Source: Pseudomonas nunensis | GTDB taxonomy: Bacteria > Pseudomonadota > Gammaproteobacteria > Pseudomonadales > Pseudomonadaceae | DNA: 64,000 bases | NCBI RefSeq assembly: GCF_024296925.1 | Contig: NZ_CP101125.1 | Span: 746,501-810,500, forward strand | Direction of reading: 5' to 3' | Shown: positions 9,772 through 19,555 of the stretch, one piece after another | Numbering within the stretch: position 1 is the first letter of the stretch | Layout of the letters: the number at the start of each line of letters is the position of its first letter | The notes under the pieces: generated by a model | Told to the model about the DNA's origin: nothing | The model's input: the letters and a program-made list of their open reading frames with translations, nothing else | Databases searched by the model: none | Translations under genes and position numbers: made by a program

Positions 9772-10787
9772 GTTTGCAGGTACACCCCGGGGTTTCCCTC
9801 AAACCGTTCAACAGTTTTGGCGTGGACGTTCGAGCGCAGCTGTTTGCCGAAGCCCATAACGACGCCGAAGTTCGCGAAGCCCTGGCCTATGCCGCTTCCC
9901 ACGCCTTGCCGCTGTTGGTAATCGGCGGTGGCAGCAATTTGCTGCTGACCGCGGATATCCAGGCGTTGGTGCTGCGCATGGCCACGCGCGGCATTCGTGT
10001 GTTGAGCGATGATGGCAGTCAGGTGGTGATCGAAGCCGAGGCCGGCGAACCTTGGCATCCGTTCGTGCAACACACCTTGGCCCAAGGCTTGTCGGGGCTG
10101 GAAAACCTCAGCCTGATTCCAGGCACTGTTGGCGCGGCACCGATGCAAAACATCGGCGCCTACGGCGTCGAGATCAAGGACGTGTTCGCTGGCCTTACCG
10201 CGCTGGATCGCCAGACCGGCGAGCTGCGGGATTTCAGCCTGGAAGAATGCAATTTCGCCTACCGCGACAGCCTGTTCAAACAGCAGCCGGGGCGTTGGTT
10301 GATCCTGCGGGTCCGCTTCACCCTGAATCGCACTGCGCACCTGCATCTGGAATACGGCCCGGTGCGTCAGCGCCTGACCGAGCAGGGCATCGACCACCCG
10401 ACGCCGACCGATGTCAGCCAGGCGATTTGCAGCATCCGCAGCGAAAAACTCCCGGACCCGGCCGTGCTCGGCAATGCCGGCAGCTTCTTCAAGAACCCGT
10501 TGGTGCCAGCGGCACTGGTGACTCGGCTCAAGCTTGAATACCCGGATCTGGTGGCCTACGCGCAAGCAGACGGGCAAATGAAACTGGCGGCGGGCTGGTT
10601 GATCGAGAAGGCTGGCTGGAAAGGTTTCCGTGAGGCTGATGCTGGCGTGCATAAATTGCAGGCACTGGTGCTAGTCAACTACGGTGGCGCGACCGGTTTG
10701 CAGTTACTGGATTTGGCGCAACGGATCCAGAAAGACATTGCGCAACGCTTCAGCGTCGAGCTGGAAATGGAACCCAATCGATATTGA
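9768..10787 (+). CDS. murB: UDP-N-acetylenolpyruvoylglucosamine reductase
   Basis: 339 aa, type I MurB. FAD-binding PCMH domain with VIGGGSNLLL, the GTVGAAPMQNIGAYG segment, catalytic Ser in NAGSFFKNP and a C-terminal Glu in VELEMEP. NADPH-dependent reduction of enolpyruvyl-UDP-GlcNAc to UDP-MurNAc in the cytosol. Last gene of the exbB-to-murB operon; a strong terminator follows after 28 bp. Confidence 0.97.
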   Translation: MSLQVHPGVSLKPFNSFGVDVRAQLFAEAHNDAEVREALAYAASHALPLLVIGGGSNLLLTADIQALVLRMATRGIRVLSDDGSQVVIEAEAGEPWHPFVQHTLAQGLSGLENLSLIPGTVGAAPMQNIGAYGVEIKDVFAGLTALDRQTGELRDFSLEECNFAYRDSLFKQQPGRWLILRVRFTLNRTAHLHLEYGPVRQRLTEQGIDHPTPTDVSQAICSIRSEKLPDPAVLGNAGSFFKNPLVPAALVTRLKLEYPDLVAYAQADGQMKLAAGWLIEKAGWKGFREADAGVHKLQALVLVNYGGATGLQLLDLAQRIQKDIAQRFSVELEMEPNRY

Positions 10788-10815
10788 AGCTACGCTTTAA
10801 ACAGGCGAATTTCGA

Positions 10816-10850
10816 AGCCCTGCACAACTTCAATTGTGCAGGGCTTTTTT
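10816..10850 (+). terminator. Intrinsic terminator after murB
   Basis: AGCCCTGCACAA / TTGTGCAGGGCT stem of about 12 bp with a small loop followed by six T residues. The remaining DNA up to 11033 shows no other clear feature. Confidence 0.92.
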
Positions 10851-11033
10851 GTTAATGCTGGGTTAACTTAGCCACCTAACGATGCAAGCATTTGCTCCAC
10901 CAAAGGCCCGACGCAGACATTGCCGTCCGCGTAAGAGAGCCGATTAGCCTGAGCCGATCTGCGTGAACCCACCGCTACCCCCTGGCGGCAGATTGCTCGA
11001 CCCCATAACCGAAACAACTATGCGGGCGTGCCC

Positions 11034-11504
11034 ATGATTACCCTCAAACTCAATGGCCAAGACCATCAACTCGACGTGACCGAGGATATGCCGCTGCTCT
11101 GGGCGATCCGCGACGTGGCCGGTTACAACGGCACTAAATTCGGCTGTGGCATGGGCCTGTGCGGCGCGTGCACCATCCATATCGACGGTTTGCCGGCGCG
11201 CAGTTGCATCACGCCGATTGGTTCGGTGGTCGGCCAGGACGTGCGTACCATCGACAATCTGCACGCCGACCCGGTCGGGCAAATCGTCCAGCAAGCCTGG
11301 CTCGACACCGCCGTGGCCCAGTGCGGTTTCTGCCAGGGCGGGCAGATCATGTCCGCCACCGCGTTGCTCAAGACCAATCCCAACCCGAGCGACGAGCAAA
11401 TCGAAGAGGCGATGGTCGGCAACATCTGCCGTTGCGGTACTTACAACCGCATCAAGACCGCCATCCGCCAGGCCTCCACTCATCTGAAGGAGGCCAAGGC
11501 ATGA
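11034..11504 (+). CDS. (2Fe-2S)-binding subunit of a molybdenum hydroxylase (IorA-like)
   Basis: 156 aa from the ATG at 11034. Two iron-sulfur clusters are indicated: N-terminal plant-ferredoxin type with CGMGLCGACTIHIDG and a fourth Cys in ARSC, and C-terminal CGFCQGGQIM ... CRCGTY. Xanthine-oxidase family small subunit, closest in layout to isoquinoline 1-oxidoreductase alpha. It passes electrons from the Mo subunit encoded next (4-nt overlap). No FAD subunit gene is present, so the acceptor is probably not NAD; the substrate is not predictable. Confidence 0.93.
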   Translation: MITLKLNGQDHQLDVTEDMPLLWAIRDVAGYNGTKFGCGMGLCGACTIHIDGLPARSCITPIGSVVGQDVRTIDNLHADPVGQIVQQAWLDTAVAQCGFCQGGQIMSATALLKTNPNPSDEQIEEAMVGNICRCGTYNRIKTAIRQASTHLKEAKA

Positions 11505-13831
11505 GCCAGCTCCCGAATGATTTCGCCCTTAGCAATCTGAGTAACCTCAGCCGTCGCGGTTTTCTCAAAGGCGTCGGCGCCACCAGTGCGCTGGTAATCG
11601 CCGCCAGTTGGGGCTGGCAAGACGCTTTCGCCGAAGACAAACCGAAGAAGTTCGGCGCCGATGGTATGCCTAATGGCTCGGTCGACGATCCGAAGGTCTA
11701 CGTCAGCATCGCCGCCGACGGCACGGTGACCGTGGTGTGCAACCGTTCGGAAATGGGCCAGGGCGTGCGCACCAGCCTGAGCATGGTGGTGGCCGATGAA
11801 CTGGACGCCGACTGGGCGCTGGTCAAGGTGCAACAGGCGCCGGGTGACGAAGTGCGCTTCGGCAACCAGGACACCGACGGATCGCGCAGCATGCGCCACT
11901 GGTACGAACCGATGCGCCGTTGCGGTGCCGCCGCGCGGACCATGCTGGAACAGGCTGCGGCCGAGCAGTGGAAAGTGCCGGTCGGTGAGTGCCGTGCGCA
12001 ACTGCATAAAGTGATTCACCAACCGACCAAGCGTGAGCTCGGTTACGGCGAACTCGCCGCCGCTGCCGGTGCGCTGGCGGTGCCGGCCCGTGACAGCCTG
12101 CGGCTCAAGCAGCCGTCGGAATTTCGCTATATCGGCAAGGAAGGCGTGCGCGCCATCGACGGTGCCGACATCGTCAACGGTCGTGCGGTCTACGGCGCCG
12201 ATGTGCATTTCGACGGCATGCTTTACGCGACCATCGCCCGTCCTGCGGTGTATGGCGGCAAGGTCAAATCCTTCGATGCCGCCGCGGCAATGAAAGTCCC
12301 GGGCGTGATCAAGGTCTTGCAGATCGAAAGCCGTCCGCTGCCATCAGAGTTCCAGCCATTAGGTGGCGTGGCCGTAGTCGCGAGCAACACTTGGGCCGCG
12401 ATCAAGGGCCGCGAAGCGCTGAACATCGAATGGGATGACGGCCCCAACGCCAGTTACGACTCGATTGCCTACCGCAAAGAACTGGAAGCCGCCTCGCTCA
12501 AGCCCGGCAAAGTGGTGCGCAATACCGGCGACATCGACAAGGCCTTGGCCGGCGCCGGCAGCACCCTCGAAGCGTCCTACTATCTGCCACATCTGGCACA
12601 GGCGCCGATGGAGCCGATGGTTGCCATCGCTCGCTTCAAGGATGGCGTGTGCGAAGCCTGGGCACCGAGTCAGGCGCCGCAAGTTACCCGTGAGCGGATC
12701 GGCGAGCGCCTCGGCGTGCCGTTCGATAACGTCACCTTCAACGTCACTTTGCTCGGCGGTGGTTTTGGGCGTAAGTCCAAACCGGATTTCGTCATCGAAG
12801 CCGCGATCCTCGCCAAGGAATTCCCCGGCAAGGCCGTGCGAGTGCAGTGGACCCGTGAAGACGATATCCACTGTTCCTACTTCCATACCGTGTCCGCCGA
12901 ATACCTGAAGGCCAGCCTCGACAAGGATGGCCTGCCGTCCGGCTGGTTGCACCGCACCGTGGCGCCGAGCATCACCGCACTGTTCGCCCCGGGCATGAAC
13001 CACGAGGCGGCGTTCGAGTTGGGCATGGGCTTCACCAACATGGCGTATGCGATCCCCAATGTGCGCCTGGAAAACCCGGAAGCGACAGTCCACACCCGGG
13101 TCGGCTGGTATCGCTCGGTGTCGAACATTCCCCACGGCTTCGCAATTCAGACCTTCGTCGATGAATTGGCCCACAAGGCCGGGCAGGATCCGCTGAAGTA
13201 TCAGATCAAGTTGCTCGGCCCGGACCGTCAGATCGATCCGCGCACCTTGAGTGAAGAGTGGAACTACGGCGAGTCTCCCGAGCGTTATCCGATCGACACC
13301 GCGCGAATGCGCACCGTACTGGAAACCGCCGCCAAAGCCGCTGGTTGGGGGCGCACGCTACCCAAAGGCCGAGGGTTGGGGCTGGCGGTGCATTACAGCT
13401 TCGTCACCTATGTGGCGGCGGTGATCGAAGTCGAAGTCAAAGACGACGGCACCTTGATCGTGCACAAGGCCGACATCGCCGTGGATTGCGGCCCGCAGAT
13501 CAATCCCGAGCGGATTCGCTCGCAGTTCGAAGGCGCCTGCGTGATGGGCCTGGGCAACGCGGTGCTCGGCGAAATCAGCTTCAAGGACGGCAAGGTCCAG
13601 CAGGACAACTTCCACATGTACGAAGTGGCGCGCATGTCCCTGGCGCCGAAAGAAGTTGCCGTGCATCTGGTCACGCCACCGGGCGAAGTGCCATTGGGCG
13701 GGGTCGGTGAGCCGGGCGTGCCGCCGATTGCGCCGGCGCTGTGCAACGCGATCTTCGCCGCCACCGGCAAACGTATCCGCAGTCTGCCGGTTCGCTATCA
13801 ACTGCAGGGCTGGCAGAAGGCGCAGGCCTGA
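11501..13831 (+). CDS. Xanthine dehydrogenase family molybdopterin-binding subunit (IorB-like)
   Basis: 776 aa from the ATG at 11501. N-terminal Tat signal LSRRGFLKGVGATSALVIAA (residues about 17-36) predicts periplasmic export of the folded cofactor-loaded enzyme together with its small subunit. Mo-binding regions include FNVTLLGGGFGRKSK, repeated Ald_Xan_dh_C2-type domains, and the catalytic Glu in GGVGEPGVPPI near the C-terminus. Likely hydroxylates a heteroaromatic or oxidises an aldehyde. Overlaps the ferredoxin-like subunit gene (4 nt) and the XdhC gene (1 nt). Confidence 0.93.
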   Translation: MSQLPNDFALSNLSNLSRRGFLKGVGATSALVIAASWGWQDAFAEDKPKKFGADGMPNGSVDDPKVYVSIAADGTVTVVCNRSEMGQGVRTSLSMVVADELDADWALVKVQQAPGDEVRFGNQDTDGSRSMRHWYEPMRRCGAAARTMLEQAAAEQWKVPVGECRAQLHKVIHQPTKRELGYGELAAAAGALAVPARDSLRLKQPSEFRYIGKEGVRAIDGADIVNGRAVYGADVHFDGMLYATIARPAVYGGKVKSFDAAAAMKVPGVIKVLQIESRPLPSEFQPLGGVAVVASNTWAAIKGREALNIEWDDGPNASYDSIAYRKELEAASLKPGKVVRNTGDIDKALAGAGSTLEASYYLPHLAQAPMEPMVAIARFKDGVCEAWAPSQAPQVTRERIGERLGVPFDNVTFNVTLLGGGFGRKSKPDFVIEAAILAKEFPGKAVRVQWTREDDIHCSYFHTVSAEYLKASLDKDGLPSGWLHRTVAPSITALFAPGMNHEAAFELGMGFTNMAYAIPNVRLENPEATVHTRVGWYRSVSNIPHGFAIQTFVDELAHKAGQDPLKYQIKLLGPDRQIDPRTLSEEWNYGESPERYPIDTARMRTVLETAAKAAGWGRTLPKGRGLGLAVHYSFVTYVAAVIEVEVKDDGTLIVHKADIAVDCGPQINPERIRSQFEGACVMGLGNAVLGEISFKDGKVQQDNFHMYEVARMSLAPKEVAVHLVTPPGEVPLGGVGEPGVPPIAPALCNAIFAATGKRIRSLPVRYQLQGWQKAQA

Positions 13832-14814
13832 TGGACAGCGTCGATCTGAACGTCCTGCGCAGCGTGCTCGACTGGCGTCGCGCCGGTCAGCGGGTGGTGT
13901 TGTACAGCGTGGTCCAGACCTGGGGCACCGCGCCCCGGGCGCCGGGTGCCATGTTGGCGTTGCGTGAGGACGGCGTAGTGATCGGCTCGGTGTCGGGCGG
14001 TTGTGTCGAGGATGATCTGATTGCGCGGCTGCACGACGGCCGTATCCCGGCCGACGGGCCGCCCGTGCAATTGATCACCTACGGCGTCACCCGCGAAGAG
14101 GCGGCGCGGTTCGGCTTGCCGTGCGGCGGCACCTTGCGCCTGACCGAGGAACGGGTCGGTGATCCGGCGTGGGTCGCCGAGTTACTGGCGCGCTGCGAGG
14201 CCCATGAAATCGTCGCCCGTTCGCTGGACGTCACGACCGGTGAAGTGGTTTTGCAAGCGGCGCACAAGACCGATGTGCTGAGTTTTGACGGCAGCACCTT
14301 GCGCGCGATCTACGGTCCGCGCTGGCGTTTATTGCTGATCGGTGCCGGGCAACTGTCGCGCTATGTCGCGGAAATGGCGCGACTGCTGGATTTCGAAGTG
14401 CTGATCTGCGATCCGCGCACCGAGTTCGTCTACGGCTGGGAAGAACAGCACGGTCGCTTCGTGCCGGGCATGCCCGACGAAGCCGTGTTGAACATCCAGA
14501 CCGACGAACGCACTGCCATCGTCGCCCTGACCCACGATCCACGCCTGGATGACATGGCGCTGCTGACCGCCCTCGATTCCAGGGCGTTCTACGTCGGCGC
14601 ACTGGGTTCGCGGGTCAACAGCCTGAAGCGCCGGGACAACCTGGCTCAGCTAGGCTTGTCAGAACAGGCCATCGCGCGGCTGCACGGTCCGATTGGTCTG
14701 CACATCGGCAGCCACACCCCGGCGGAAATCGCCTTGTCGTTGCTGGCCGAAATCGTGGCGATCAAGAACGGTGTCGAGCTGAAGCAGAAGAAGCCGTTGC
14801 GGGAGGACGTATGA
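13831..14814 (+). CDS. XdhC/CoxI family maturation factor
   Basis: 327 aa from the ATG at 13831. N-terminal XdhC_CoxI domain with GSVSGGCVEDDL and FGLPCGGTLRL (conserved Cys that in homologues handles sulfurated Moco), and a C-terminal Rossmann-like domain (RLLLIGAGQLSRYV ... GALGS). Homologues bind sulfurated molybdenum cofactor and insert it into xanthine dehydrogenase family enzymes. Its place directly after the Mo subunit gene supports that role here. Confidence 0.94.
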   Translation: MDSVDLNVLRSVLDWRRAGQRVVLYSVVQTWGTAPRAPGAMLALREDGVVIGSVSGGCVEDDLIARLHDGRIPADGPPVQLITYGVTREEAARFGLPCGGTLRLTEERVGDPAWVAELLARCEAHEIVARSLDVTTGEVVLQAAHKTDVLSFDGSTLRAIYGPRWRLLLIGAGQLSRYVAEMARLLDFEVLICDPRTEFVYGWEEQHGRFVPGMPDEAVLNIQTDERTAIVALTHDPRLDDMALLTALDSRAFYVGALGSRVNSLKRRDNLAQLGLSEQAIARLHGPIGLHIGSHTPAEIALSLLAEIVAIKNGVELKQKKPLREDV

Positions 14815-15407
14815 GCGAGCCCATCGGTGTGATCGTGTTGGCGGCGGGGCAGGGCAGCCGCTTTCGAACGGTCGCGGGCGCTGAAAAGGACAAGTTGCTG
14901 GCCGACTGCACCGGTCGCGACGGCGCCATACGCTCGGTGATCGAGCAGGTGTTGGTGAATCTGCCTGCATCTATTGAAAAGCGCGTACTGGTGACCACCG
15001 AGGATCGCCCTCAGGTGATTCGCATGGCCCAGGCTTATGGTTACGAGGTTGTGCTGATCGAGTCCACCGGCATGGGCGACAGCATTGCGGCGGGTGTGGC
15101 GGCTTGCTCGCAGCTCGGCGGGTGGTTGATTGTGTTAGGTGATATGCCGTTTATCTTGCCATCGAGCATCGAGCAAGTCGTCGCGGCGATTGCGGATGAT
15201 TGCATCAGCGTGCCGGTGCACGAGAGCGAGTTCGGGCATCCGGTGGGTTTTGGCCGGCGTTTTGGGCCGGGGCTGATGGGGTTGTCCGGTGATCGCGGGG
15301 CCAAACCGTTGTTTGCGCAGGCGAGGGTGGTTGAGGTGGCGGTGGACGATCCCGGTGTGTTGTGGGATGTGGATGTGCCTGAGAAGTTGATCTACCCGCC
15401 GGCATAG
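14811..15407 (+). CDS. MobA/MocA-like nucleotidyltransferase
   Basis: 198 aa. NTP_transf_3 fold: N-terminal GVIVLAAGQGSRF, KDKLLAD, a central VLGDMPFI metal-binding motif and GHPVGFGR. MocA-type enzymes join molybdopterin to CTP to make the cytosine dinucleotide cofactor used by hydroxylases of this family. Overlaps xdhC-like gene by 4 nt and ends the four-gene Mo-hydroxylase operon. Converges on rne with a shared terminator. Confidence 0.88.
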   Translation: MSEPIGVIVLAAGQGSRFRTVAGAEKDKLLADCTGRDGAIRSVIEQVLVNLPASIEKRVLVTTEDRPQVIRMAQAYGYEVVLIESTGMGDSIAAGVAACSQLGGWLIVLGDMPFILPSSIEQVVAAIADDCISVPVHESEFGHPVGFGRRFGPGLMGLSGDRGAKPLFAQARVVEVAVDDPGVLWDVDVPEKLIYPPA

Positions 15408-15411
15408 ATTT

Positions 15412-15505
15412 CCTGTGGGAGCGGGCTTGCTCGCGAATGCGGTGGATCAGCCTGCATGAATGTTGAATGTTAAACCGTTTTCGCGAGCAAGCCCGCTCCC
15501 ACAGG
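15412..15505. repeat. REP pair (REPIN-like), GTGGGAGCGGGCTTGCTCGCGA type
   Basis: Inverted copies of CCTGTGGGAGCGGGCTTG... about 45 bp apart between the MocA-like gene and rne. This is the commonest REP class in the window. Confidence 0.88.
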
Positions 15506-15530
15506 GGATTGCGCTGAAGATTACGGGCAT

Positions 15531-15567
15531 AAAAAAAGCCCCGCCTGGATCACCAGGCGGGGCTTTT
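15531..15567. terminator. Bidirectional intrinsic terminator
   Basis: Seven A, 11-bp GC stem (GCCCCGCCTGG / CCAGGCGGGGC) with a 4-nt loop, then five T. Lies between the convergent MocA-like gene and rne and can stop both. Confidence 0.93.
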
Positions 15568-15582
15568 TAGTAGCCGATGGAA

Positions 15583-18500
15583 TCAGACGAGGGGTTTAGG
15601 CTCGTGTTCTTTTTCCTGGGCTTCTTCGTGTTGCTGTACCGCGTCCTGAACGGAGCGAGGTGCTTCGTCGATCACGGATTCAACCGGGTCGGCAGCGACT
15701 TCAGCGGCCGGAGCAGGAGCTGCCTCGACGACTTCAGCCACAACCGGTGCTGGCTCGGCAACGGCCGGAGCAGCAGCGGCAGCCAGTTCGGCTTCTTTCT
15801 GCAGACGCTCGGCTTCACGCTTGCGGCGACGCACTTCACGTGGGTCGTTCGGCGCGCGGCCATTTTCGGTCAGGGCGCTGGCAGGGGCGGCTTCGACCAC
15901 CGGTGCAGCGACTTGTGCGACAACCGGAGCTTCAACCACTGGAGCAGGCTCGGCAGCGGCAACCACTGGCTCGGAGACCATCGCTTCAACCGCCGGTGCT
16001 TCAGCGACTGGCGCTGGTGCTTCGACGACTGGCTCGGAGGCTACCGGCTCGGCAACCCAGTTGAACGCGGTTTGCTCTTCGCGCACTTCGCGGACAGCTT
16101 CGGTCACGGTTTCGGTCGATGTTTCGACAACCGATTCTGCGACAACCACTGGCTCGGCGACGAAAGCAGGCTCGGCAGCGGCTTGAATTTCAGGCTGTGC
16201 TTCACGAACCGGCGCTACTTCAACTTCCGGAGCGGCTGTGGCTTCTACCGGAGTAGTCGCTTCAACGACCGGCGCTTCTACTGGTGCAGTTTCCTGAACA
16301 GCAGCAGTGGCGCGTTCGGCTTGCTCGTGAGCCTGGGCTTCGGCAGGCGCGCTGATCACGGTGCTGGCAACGGCTGCAGTAACAGCCAGGCCGGCGGCCA
16401 GATCGGCAACGCTTGGCGCTTCGTTGGTTTCGCTGGCTTCGCTACCGTCGGCGGACTCGGACTCTTCCGAACCTTCGATCACGTTGCCGTTGGCATCACG
16501 TTGACGCTCGCGACGGTTGCTGCGACGACGCTGGCCACGGGAGCGGCGGCGTGGACGATCGCCTTCGGCGCCTTCCTGACCGTCTTCCTGTTGCTGCTCT
16601 TCGTTGGTCAGCAGTTCTTCTTCGGAGGTTGCAGCCGCTTGTTCTGCACGTGGCTGACGCTCTTCACGCGGTGGGCGTGGTGCGCGTTCTTCACGTGGCT
16701 GACGGGCTGGACGCTCTTCAGTGGTAGCAGCAACGGCAGCAGCAGCGGCAGCGACTGGCGCAGCAGGAGCGGCATCCAGTGGCTCGCGCAGTTCACGTAC
16801 CGGACGCTCTTCGCGGTCGCCACGTGGCTTGCGGTCTTCACGAGGAGCGCGCGGTGCACGTTCTTCACGAGGGGCGCGTGGTGCGCGTTCTTCGCGAGCG
16901 ACTACCGGGGTAGTGGTGGTCTCTTCACGGGCTTCGCGTGGTTGACGCTCTTCGCGTGGCTCACGTGGTGCGCGTTCTTCACGCGGTGCACGTTCCTCAC
17001 GAGGCTTGCGCTCTTCATCGCGGCGACCGTTACGGTTGCGGCTCTGCTGACGACCGTTGCGACGCTCTTCGTTACGGGCCGGACGCTCGGTGGTCGCTGG
17101 TTTTTCAACCACAACCGGAGCCGCTGGCTCTTCTTTGGTAGCGAACAGGCTGACCAGCGACTTCACCAGGCCTTTGAACAGGCTTGGCTCTGGCGCGGCG
17201 ACCGGTGCAGCAACTGGAGCGGCAGCGACGACTTCAGTCGGCACCGGTGCGTTGGCACGGGCCGGTGCAGTCTTGACCGCGGCTTCCTGGCGAACCAGGG
17301 TGCGGGTCGCAGCGGCTGGCTGGACTTCTTCCACTTCGGCAGCGGCAGCAGCGATTTCGTAGCTGGACTGGTTGATGTGGGCTTCCGGGCTGTCATCACG
17401 CAGACGCTGAACTTCGAAGTGCGGCGTTTCGAGGTGATCGTTCGGCAGAATGACGATGCGGGCACGGGTGCGCAGTTCGATCTTGGTGATCGAGTTGCGT
17501 TTTTCGTTGAGCAGGAACGCGGCCACCGGGATCGGCACTTGTGCGCGAACTTCGGCGGTGCGGTCTTTCAGGGCTTCTTCTTCGATCAGGCGCAGGATCG
17601 CCAGCGACAGCGATTCAACGTCGCGGATGATGCCGGTGCCGTTGCAACGCGGGCAAACGATGCCGCTGCTTTCGCCAAGCGATGGACGCAGGCGTTGACG
17701 GGACATTTCCAGCAGGCCGAAGCGCGAGATGCGACCGACTTGCACGCGAGCGCGGTCGGCTTCCAGGCATTCGCGGACTTTCTCTTCCACGGCGCGCTGG
17801 TTCTTGGCAGGGGTCATGTCGATGAAGTCGATGACGATCAGGCCGCCAATGTCGCGCAAGCGCAACTGACGGGCAATTTCTTCGGCGGCTTCAAGGTTGG
17901 TCTGCAGGGCGGTTTCTTCGATGTCGCTGCCTTTGGTGGCGCGCGCCGAGTTGATGTCGATGGACACCAGGGCTTCGGTTGGATCGATAACGATGGAGCC
18001 GCCGGAAGGCAGTTCAACGACGCGCTGGAAAGCGGTCTCGATCTGGCTTTCGATCTGGAAACGGTTGAACAGCGGAACGCTGTCTTCGTACAGCTTGATC
18101 TTGCTGGCGTACTGCGGCATCACCTGGCGGATGAAGGTCAGGGCTTCGTCCTGGGCTTCAACGCTGTCGATCAGCACTTCGCCGATGTCCTGGCGCAGGT
18201 AATCGCGGATGGCGCGGATGATCACGTTGCTTTCCTGGTAGATCAGGAATGGCGCGGAACGATCCAGCGACGCTTCTTTGATAGCGGTCCACAGTTGCAG
18301 CAGGTAGTCGAGGTCCCACTGCATTTCTTCGCTGCTGCGGCCCAGGCCGGCAGTGCGCACGATCAGACCCATGTCGGCAGGTGCAACCAGGCCGTTCAGG
18401 GCTTCACGCAGTTCGTTGCGCTCTTCACCTTCGATGCGACGGGAGATACCGCCGGCACGCGGGTTGTTCGGCATCAGCACGAGATAACGACCGGCCAGGC

Positions 18501-18855
18501 TGATGAAGGTGGTCAGGGCTGCGCCCTTGTTGCCACGTTCTTCTTTTTCGACCTGAACGATGACTTCCTGGCCTTCGGTCAGGACGTCCTTGATGTTGAC
18601 GCGGCCTTCGGGGGCTTTCTTGAAGTATTCGCGGGAGATTTCTTTGAGGGGCAGGAAGCCGTGGCGCTCGGAGCCGAAATCGACAAAGGCAGCCTCAAGG
18701 CTTGGTTCGATGCGAGTAATCCGGCCTTTATAGATGTTGGCCTTCTTCTGCTCGCGTGCACCGGATTCGATGTCCAGGTCGTAGAGGCGTTGGCCATCTA
18801 CCAGTGCAACACGCAACTCTTCGGGTTGAGTTGCGTTAATCAGCATTCTTTTCAT
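15583..18855 (-). CDS. rne: Ribonuclease E
   Basis: 1090 aa from the ATG at 18855 ([10 protein letters not shown]), the conserved RNase E N-terminus; the upstream in-frame Met adds only leader. Catalytic half: S1 domain about residues 38-120, DNase I-like region, and the Zn-link CPRC near residue 400 that joins dimers into tetramers. The C-terminal half is a low-complexity degradosome scaffold with Arg/Glu/Pro-rich repeats (REERAPR type) and Ala/Pro/Val/Glu-rich stretches ending in EHEPKPLV. Single-strand endonuclease for mRNA decay and rRNA/tRNA maturation at the inner membrane. It has a very long 5' leader (see separate entry), consistent with autoregulation. Confidence 0.97.
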   Translation of the reverse strand: MKRMLINATQPEELRVALVDGQRLYDLDIESGAREQKKANIYKGRITRIEPSLEAAFVDFGSERHGFLPLKEISREYFKKAPEGRVNIKDVLTEGQEVIVQVEKEERGNKGAALTTFISLAGRYLVLMPNNPRAGGISRRIEGEERNELREALNGLVAPADMGLIVRTAGLGRSSEEMQWDLDYLLQLWTAIKEASLDRSAPFLIYQESNVIIRAIRDYLRQDIGEVLIDSVEAQDEALTFIRQVMPQYASKIKLYEDSVPLFNRFQIESQIETAFQRVVELPSGGSIVIDPTEALVSIDINSARATKGSDIEETALQTNLEAAEEIARQLRLRDIGGLIVIDFIDMTPAKNQRAVEEKVRECLEADRARVQVGRISRFGLLEMSRQRLRPSLGESSGIVCPRCNGTGIIRDVESLSLAILRLIEEEALKDRTAEVRAQVPIPVAAFLLNEKRNSITKIELRTRARIVILPNDHLETPHFEVQRLRDDSPEAHINQSSYEIAAAAAEVEEVQPAAATRTLVRQEAAVKTAPARANAPVPTEVVAAAPVAAPVAAPEPSLFKGLVKSLVSLFATKEEPAAPVVVEKPATTERPARNEERRNGRQQSRNRNGRRDEERKPREERAPREERAPREPREERQPREAREETTTTPVVAREERAPRAPREERAPRAPREDRKPRGDREERPVRELREPLDAAPAAPVAAAAAAVAATTEERPARQPREERAPRPPREERQPRAEQAAATSEEELLTNEEQQQEDGQEGAEGDRPRRRSRGQRRRSNRRERQRDANGNVIEGSEESESADGSEASETNEAPSVADLAAGLAVTAAVASTVISAPAEAQAHEQAERATAAVQETAPVEAPVVEATTPVEATAAPEVEVAPVREAQPEIQAAAEPAFVAEPVVVAESVVETSTETVTEAVREVREEQTAFNWVAEPVASEPVVEAPAPVAEAPAVEAMVSEPVVAAAEPAPVVEAPVVAQVAAPVVEAAPASALTENGRAPNDPREVRRRKREAERLQKEAELAAAAAPAVAEPAPVVAEVVEAAPAPAAEVAADPVESVIDEAPRSVQDAVQQHEEAQEKEHEPKPLV
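16640..17010 (-). repeat. Degenerate in-frame tandem repeats inside rne
   Basis: DNA repeats of about 21-30 bp encode iterated REERAPRxPRE-type units in the RNase E scaffold half. The coding repetition is probably length-variable between strains. Confidence 0.8.
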
Positions 18856-19491
18856 GTAGTACCGTCGGTTTCCGGGCTGCCGGAAACGGCGTTCGGCACA
18901 CACGACTTCTCACGGTCGGTGTCAGGTGCGTCAGGAGTGGTTGGACACTCCAGTGTCTAGCGATGGCGACCAATAGGGGCCGGCGTCGCGACGTACGCGT
19001 CCTGCTTGCTGTGGCTACTTAAGCACTCAGTCAGGAGGAGGAATCAACCAGCGGCTGTGGACGAGATGAAGCGTCTTGATAAAGCCTATTGCTACACAGT
19101 CCAGCGGTTGTGCATCTCCACCCTACACGTATCCCTGATAATTCGGGTGCTGCCGCGCGCAGAATCCGCAGCGGGTTGGCATTTACCGTGAGCTCCGAAA
19201 GGGGAGGTCACGCATCATGGCTAATTTAGGCGTTGTTTCCGAAGCGTTCGCTCGGGGTCATTCGCAGCTGACTGCACTTTGTGAACTGGCCATGAATATT
19301 GGCTCGCAAGGCGAGTGAAAACTCTGCTTTGCCGCTTGATTCAGGCCTCATGTCACCTGCGCTCGTTACACCTGCAAACTCCACCGTTACGTAGCGAAAG
19401 CCCCGTAGGACGGCCTCGCGTCCTGGTGAATTGCGTTGGTCAGGGCCGGTTTTTGACCGTTAGTCCGCTGTCCAGGCCGCTTTTGGCGGCG
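18856..19491 (-). promoter_or_regulatory. Long rne 5' leader (candidate rne-II leader RNA)
   Basis: About 635 nt lie between the predicted start site near 19491 and the rne ATG, with no credible gene on either strand. Conserved structured leaders upstream of RNase E genes in Pseudomonas are known as the rne-II motif, and RNase E autoregulates through its leader in E. coli. I did not fold the RNA; the assignment rests on location, length and genus. Confidence 0.6.
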
Positions 19492-19497
19492 TTCGCG

Positions 19498-19526
19498 ACT
19501 ATAGCAGCAATGATTAAGTGCTTCAA
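19498..19526 (-). promoter_or_regulatory. Sigma-70 promoter of rne
   Basis: On the minus strand, TTGAAG (19526-19521) and TATAGT (19503-19498) are separated by exactly 17 bp. Predicted start near 19491. The -35 box lies within the rluC promoter region, so the two promoters are back to back. Confidence 0.75.
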
Positions 19527-19539
19527 TTCCATAAAAAAT

Positions 19540-19548
19540 TGTTATCAT
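19540..19548 (+). promoter_or_regulatory. Extended -10 promoter of rluC
   Basis: TGtTATCAT is an extended -10 element; the -35 region is poor. The predicted start (about 19555) is one base from the rluC ATG, so the mRNA may be leaderless; no Shine-Dalgarno is present. Confidence 0.5.
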
Positions 19549-19555
19549 CCGCGCC

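Noticed and set aside
15577..18960. 1127-codon open frame on the + strand
   Set aside because: It is antisense to rne; the Arg/Glu/Ala/Pro-rich codons of the RNase E tail leave the opposite frame open. No start signal or family similarity.
19006..19191. 61-codon + strand frame in the rne leader
   Set aside because: No ribosome-binding site or family match, and the region is explained as rne 5' leader.
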